A stretch of DNA of 64,000 bases, from positions 82,777 through 146,776 of the forward strand of contig SVFV01000007.1 of NCBI GenBank assembly GCA_015056655.1, in the 5' to 3' direction. The notes below the pieces were generated by a model that ran no database searches, was not told the DNA's origin, and saw nothing but the letters and a program-made list of their open reading frames with translations. The position numbers and the translations under genes were made by a program. Of the stretch, positions 61,341 through 64,000 are shown one piece after another. This stretch comes from Butyrivibrio sp. (lineage in GTDB: Bacteria > Bacillota > Clostridia > Lachnospirales > Lachnospiraceae). Numbering within the stretch: position 1 is the stretch's first letter; every line of letters begins with the position of its first letter.

Positions 61341-63944
61341 TTACATATCTGAGAACGACAGGGCCTGAACCTTTCTCATGGAGATGGCATATATTCCAGC
61401 AGTAAATGCTGCAGTAATTACAGCTCCTAATACACAGGCCACTATATTAGGTTCCCTCACAAACATCAGGTGCACAGCCTCCATATTTCTAAGAATACTG
61501 TAGACCATCAGGCAGCCAAATATAATGCCCAAAATAATTCCCCAGAATGTGGTGAATATAACTTCGCGGATGGCGTAGCGGATAGTCTCCTTTACTGTGA
61601 AACCATTTATCCTCATGATAACAAGCTCTGCCTTCTTGGAGAGAAGATACATGTTGGCAAGGTTCAAGAGAACAAACAAAGCCATTACACCAGACAGTAC
61701 GGTTAAAAGCACAACGATCATATTTAGTACAACCATAAGATTCCTAAAGGTGTCGACTAGTTCAGAGGAAGGTGAATAGGATTCGTAGCCGGATGTTTCT
61801 TCAAGGTCTAAAAGCATGTTGTCTATAAGAGACTGATCATCTGCATTTACAAAGAAAGCGTTGTAATTGTATGTGTCGTTCATTACAGATTCGTAGTAGG
61901 ATTTTGTGAGTACGACATATCTTCCTATGTAGTTTTTAACAACGCCAGCAATAACTGCTGTATGCTTAAAGCCAAGCTCGTCTATCATTTCAACTGTATC
62001 ACCCCTTTTCAGATGATAAAGCTCTGACATTCTGTTAGTGATAATAAGTCCATCTTCTCCGGTTATTTCATAAGGTTTCCTTGCTTTAAAGTCGATAAGT
62101 GGATGGAACTTTGACAGAGCCTCAAGGTCATCAGATATCATAAACTCAACATATTCCATAGTATCGTCTATCTCAATACTTCCATGCTGATGTAGAAGAA
62201 TCTGATTATCAAGACCATAAGAATCAATAATGTCCTGAGTTTCAGTAATGGCATTTTCATGCAGGGAAGTACTGACATTGACTATTCCGTCATAGCTTGT
62301 AAAGGTATTAAGCTGCCTATCCATTGATCCCTTGATGGAGGAGCGAAGTGAAAAACCGATTACTATAAGTGAGCAACAACCAGCGATACTGATAATAGTT
62401 ACGATAACCCTGACTATATCTGTACGAATGTTAAGTAGAATCATTCTGTTATAAAGATTAAGCCTTTTTAGAAATGGAGATTTTTCCAAAGCTTTGGCAT
62501 GTCCTTTTGGAATGACTGGAGACATGAGTTTTTTGGCGGTCTGTTTAAGAAGTCCGCTACAGGAAACATAGATTGAGAAAAAGGCAACCATAAGGGCAAT
62601 GATAACAGTTACGATTGTGGGAATCACATCAATAGCAGCAGGGAATCTTCCAAAGATGAAGTGGTCCTCGAAACCAATGCCAACAACTAGCTCAATGATG
62701 GTATAGGATAGAATGATTCCAAGTATTATTCCTAGAATTGATGCTGATATTCCGAAGGTAAAATACTTTGAGAATATTTCCTTAAAGTGCATACCAATCG
62801 CTTTTGAAATTCCAATAAGGGATCTCTGTTCCTGAACCATACGTGACAGAGAAGCAAAGATGACCATGACAGCTATGATTACAAACAGAACAGAAAATGA
62901 CATATTCAGGTTGTGAAGATGATCAGAATTGTTTTTCAGGAAAACAAAATCATTATTTGCATTGCGGTTGAAAACATACCATTTGCCTTCTTTATAGTTT
63001 ACGAGCTTGTTGTACCTTTTCTTTGCATCATCAACACGCTTTATAGCGCTGTTATAGGATTTTAGGGCATCATAATAATCTGATACCTGCTCATCAGCTG
63101 TTTTGTATTCAGATGGTTCTTCAAACATAAGGACAGATAACATGTTGGACATGTCTGCCATAACCTGGCCAGTTTTACCCTGGAGAGAAGGCACCATTTT
63201 TCCAGCAAAATCAAGCTGGCTTTTGGCGTCCTTTAAATCCTTTTCGCTGTCATCTATCTGATCCTTCAGAAAGGCAAGGTGTTCATCATACCTGGTTTTA
63301 GTGCGCTTATTGGCAAGCTCTTCAAGTTTATCTTCATATTCCTCAACCAGATCAAAGTATTTAGTATCATAGAGGTTTTTGGGATTGGCGTCCTTTAGAG
63401 TGATATCAATGAGACTATAGCAGTTATCAAGCCTGTCCATATCGAAGGCTTCGGCAGTTACAAGAACGCAGTAATTTTCATCAAGGTCAAAGGAAGCATG
63501 TTCTGCGTGCTTGAAAAATCCAGTTATTACGTACTCTTCATCATTTAGCTCTGGCATAGCTTCGCCATAGTTATCCTGAAGCTTAATTGTATCCCCAATA
63601 GAAAGTTCATGCTTTTTAGAAAGATTTTCCTCAACTATGCATTCTGTCTTAGATGCTGGAAGTGCACCTTCAGTCAGCATAGGGGTTCCAATTTTTTTTG
63701 TAAGGGAAGAAACATAGATATGAGATGCCTTGACATCATTGACAAGGCGGCCATTTAATCTGTATATGCCTTCAGCATCTTCTATGCCCTCGAGCTGTTT
63801 TACCTCCTCAAGGTCATCAGGAGAAAGCATACAATTTGAAGTAATCTGGATATCTCTGAAATTAGTAGAAGAGTATAGCTTTTTGCCTGCATTACCAAGC
63901 GCATAGGCAGAGTAAGTAAGCCCTAAATAGTGTATGCTCAACAA
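61341..63944 (-). CDS. FtsX-like ABC transporter permease, apparently missing its first membrane helix
   Basis: 867-residue frame on the - strand. It has an extracytoplasmic region with a long coiled coil (about 195-320, ...LKDQIDDSEKDLKDAKSQL), a first FtsX core of three helices from about residue 345 (SRMVQEQRSLIGISKAIGM, the family mark), a second extracytoplasmic domain and a second FtsX core at the end. Proteins of this kind begin with a cytoplasmic basic stretch and a transmembrane helix; here the frame opens with only LLSIHYLGLTYSAYA before the extracytoplasmic domain. The start would be TTG 63944 or 63941 without a ribosome site, and the frame is closed by TGA at 63957-63959. It may be a 5'-truncated gene. 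No partner ATPase gene is in the window. Confidence 0.7.
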   Translation of the reverse strand: MLSIHYLGLTYSAYALGNAGKKLYSSTNFRDIQITSNCMLSPDDLEEVKQLEGIEDAEGIYRLNGRLVNDVKASHIYVSSLTKKIGTPMLTEGALPASKTECIVEENLSKKHELSIGDTIKLQDNYGEAMPELNDEEYVITGFFKHAEHASFDLDENYCVLVTAEAFDMDRLDNCYSLIDITLKDANPKNLYDTKYFDLVEEYEDKLEELANKRTKTRYDEHLAFLKDQIDDSEKDLKDAKSQLDFAGKMVPSLQGKTGQVMADMSNMLSVLMFEEPSEYKTADEQVSDYYDALKSYNSAIKRVDDAKKRYNKLVNYKEGKWYVFNRNANNDFVFLKNNSDHLHNLNMSFSVLFVIIAVMVIFASLSRMVQEQRSLIGISKAIGMHFKEIFSKYFTFGISASILGIILGIILSYTIIELVVGIGFEDHFIFGRFPAAIDVIPTIVTVIIALMVAFFSIYVSCSGLLKQTAKKLMSPVIPKGHAKALEKSPFLKRLNLYNRMILLNIRTDIVRVIVTIISIAGCCSLIVIGFSLRSSIKGSMDRQLNTFTSYDGIVNVSTSLHENAITETQDIIDSYGLDNQILLHQHGSIEIDDTMEYVEFMISDDLEALSKFHPLIDFKARKPYEITGEDGLIITNRMSELYHLKRGDTVEMIDELGFKHTAVIAGVVKNYIGRYVVLTKSYYESVMNDTYNYNAFFVNADDQSLIDNMLLDLEETSGYESYSPSSELVDTFRNLMVVLNMIVVLLTVLSGVMALFVLLNLANMYLLSKKAELVIMRINGFTVKETIRYAIREVIFTTFWGIILGIIFGCLMVYSILRNMEAVHLMFVREPNIVACVLGAVITAAFTAGIYAISMRKVQALSFSDM

Positions 63945-63945
63945 C

Positions 63946-63963
63946 CGGCTGATTTTTCAGCCG
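63946..63963. repeat. Inverted repeat at the 5' edge of the FtsX-like gene
   Basis: CGGCTGA-TTTT-TCAGCCG, seven perfect pairs with a four-base loop, lying directly upstream of the open frame on the - strand. No T-run follows on either strand, so it is a poor terminator. Confidence 0.6.
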
Positions 63964-64000
63964 ATGTTTTCGCATAAAATATAACAACAATTGTACCTTG

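Overview
The window reads as chromosomal DNA of a low-to-mid GC Firmicute. The gene set (RecD2, ComF next to a YvyF-like protein, the cdaA-cdaR-glmM trio, HPr with both His15 and Ser46) and the AGA-rich arginine codon use fit a clostridial Lachnospiraceae such as a Butyrivibrio or Pseudobutyrivibrio relative. That placement is inference; there is no rRNA or tRNA here to anchor it. All genes run on the + strand except the last one. I see no CRISPR array, prophage or intact insertion sequence. No gap exceeds 300 bases; the largest are 56150-56401 (252 bases) and 52737-52971 (235 bases), and both hold regulatory-looking structures described below.

Region 1 (1-8411) is core: the 3' part of recD2, comF, a YvyF-like zinc-ribbon protein, two uncharacterised membrane proteins, then cdaA (c-di-AMP synthase), cdaR (its YbbR regulator), glmM (phosphoglucosamine mutase) and an HPr, closed by a hairpin terminator.

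Region 2 (8461-52736) is a surface-glycan locus of about 44 kb with 32 genes in one direction, mostly tightly packed. It holds nucleotide-sugar genes (rfbD, fcl, a five-gene pseudaminic acid set pseB-C-F-I-G, a wecE-type transaminase, and a PglF-like retaining dehydratase with its own transaminase). It also has an initiating phosphoglycosyltransferase, a Wzz-like chain-length protein, an EpsG-like and a WaaL/Wzy-like polymerase/ligase, and a PglK-like ABC flippase. There are seven GT2 enzymes beyond the two GtrB-like ones, GT4 and GT26 enzymes, and a bacterial sialyltransferase-like protein that is a good candidate to transfer CMP-pseudaminic acid. Two GtrB-like enzymes, one GtrA-like protein and five large GT-C-like membrane proteins suggest extracytoplasmic decoration from polyprenyl-phosphate sugars. 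An ATP-grasp ligase and a divergent PLP enzyme directly after pseG suggest an extra modification of the nonulosonic acid. Several pathways are incomplete here (no rmlABC, no gmd, no pseH inside the pse block), so they must draw on genes elsewhere, or in the case of pseH on a GNAT gene 12 kb away.

Region 3 (52821-53532) is a small membrane-protein gene with a strong promoter and a large leader stem-loop.

Region 4 (53705-61265) is an oligopeptide/dipeptide ABC importer, oppA-B-C-D-F order, with a long attenuator-like hairpin between the lipoprotein gene and the permease genes. OppA and OppC carry large extracytoplasmic insertions.

Region 5 (61341-63944, - strand) is a large FtsX-type permease that appears to have lost its first transmembrane helix, next to an inverted repeat at the right edge of the window.
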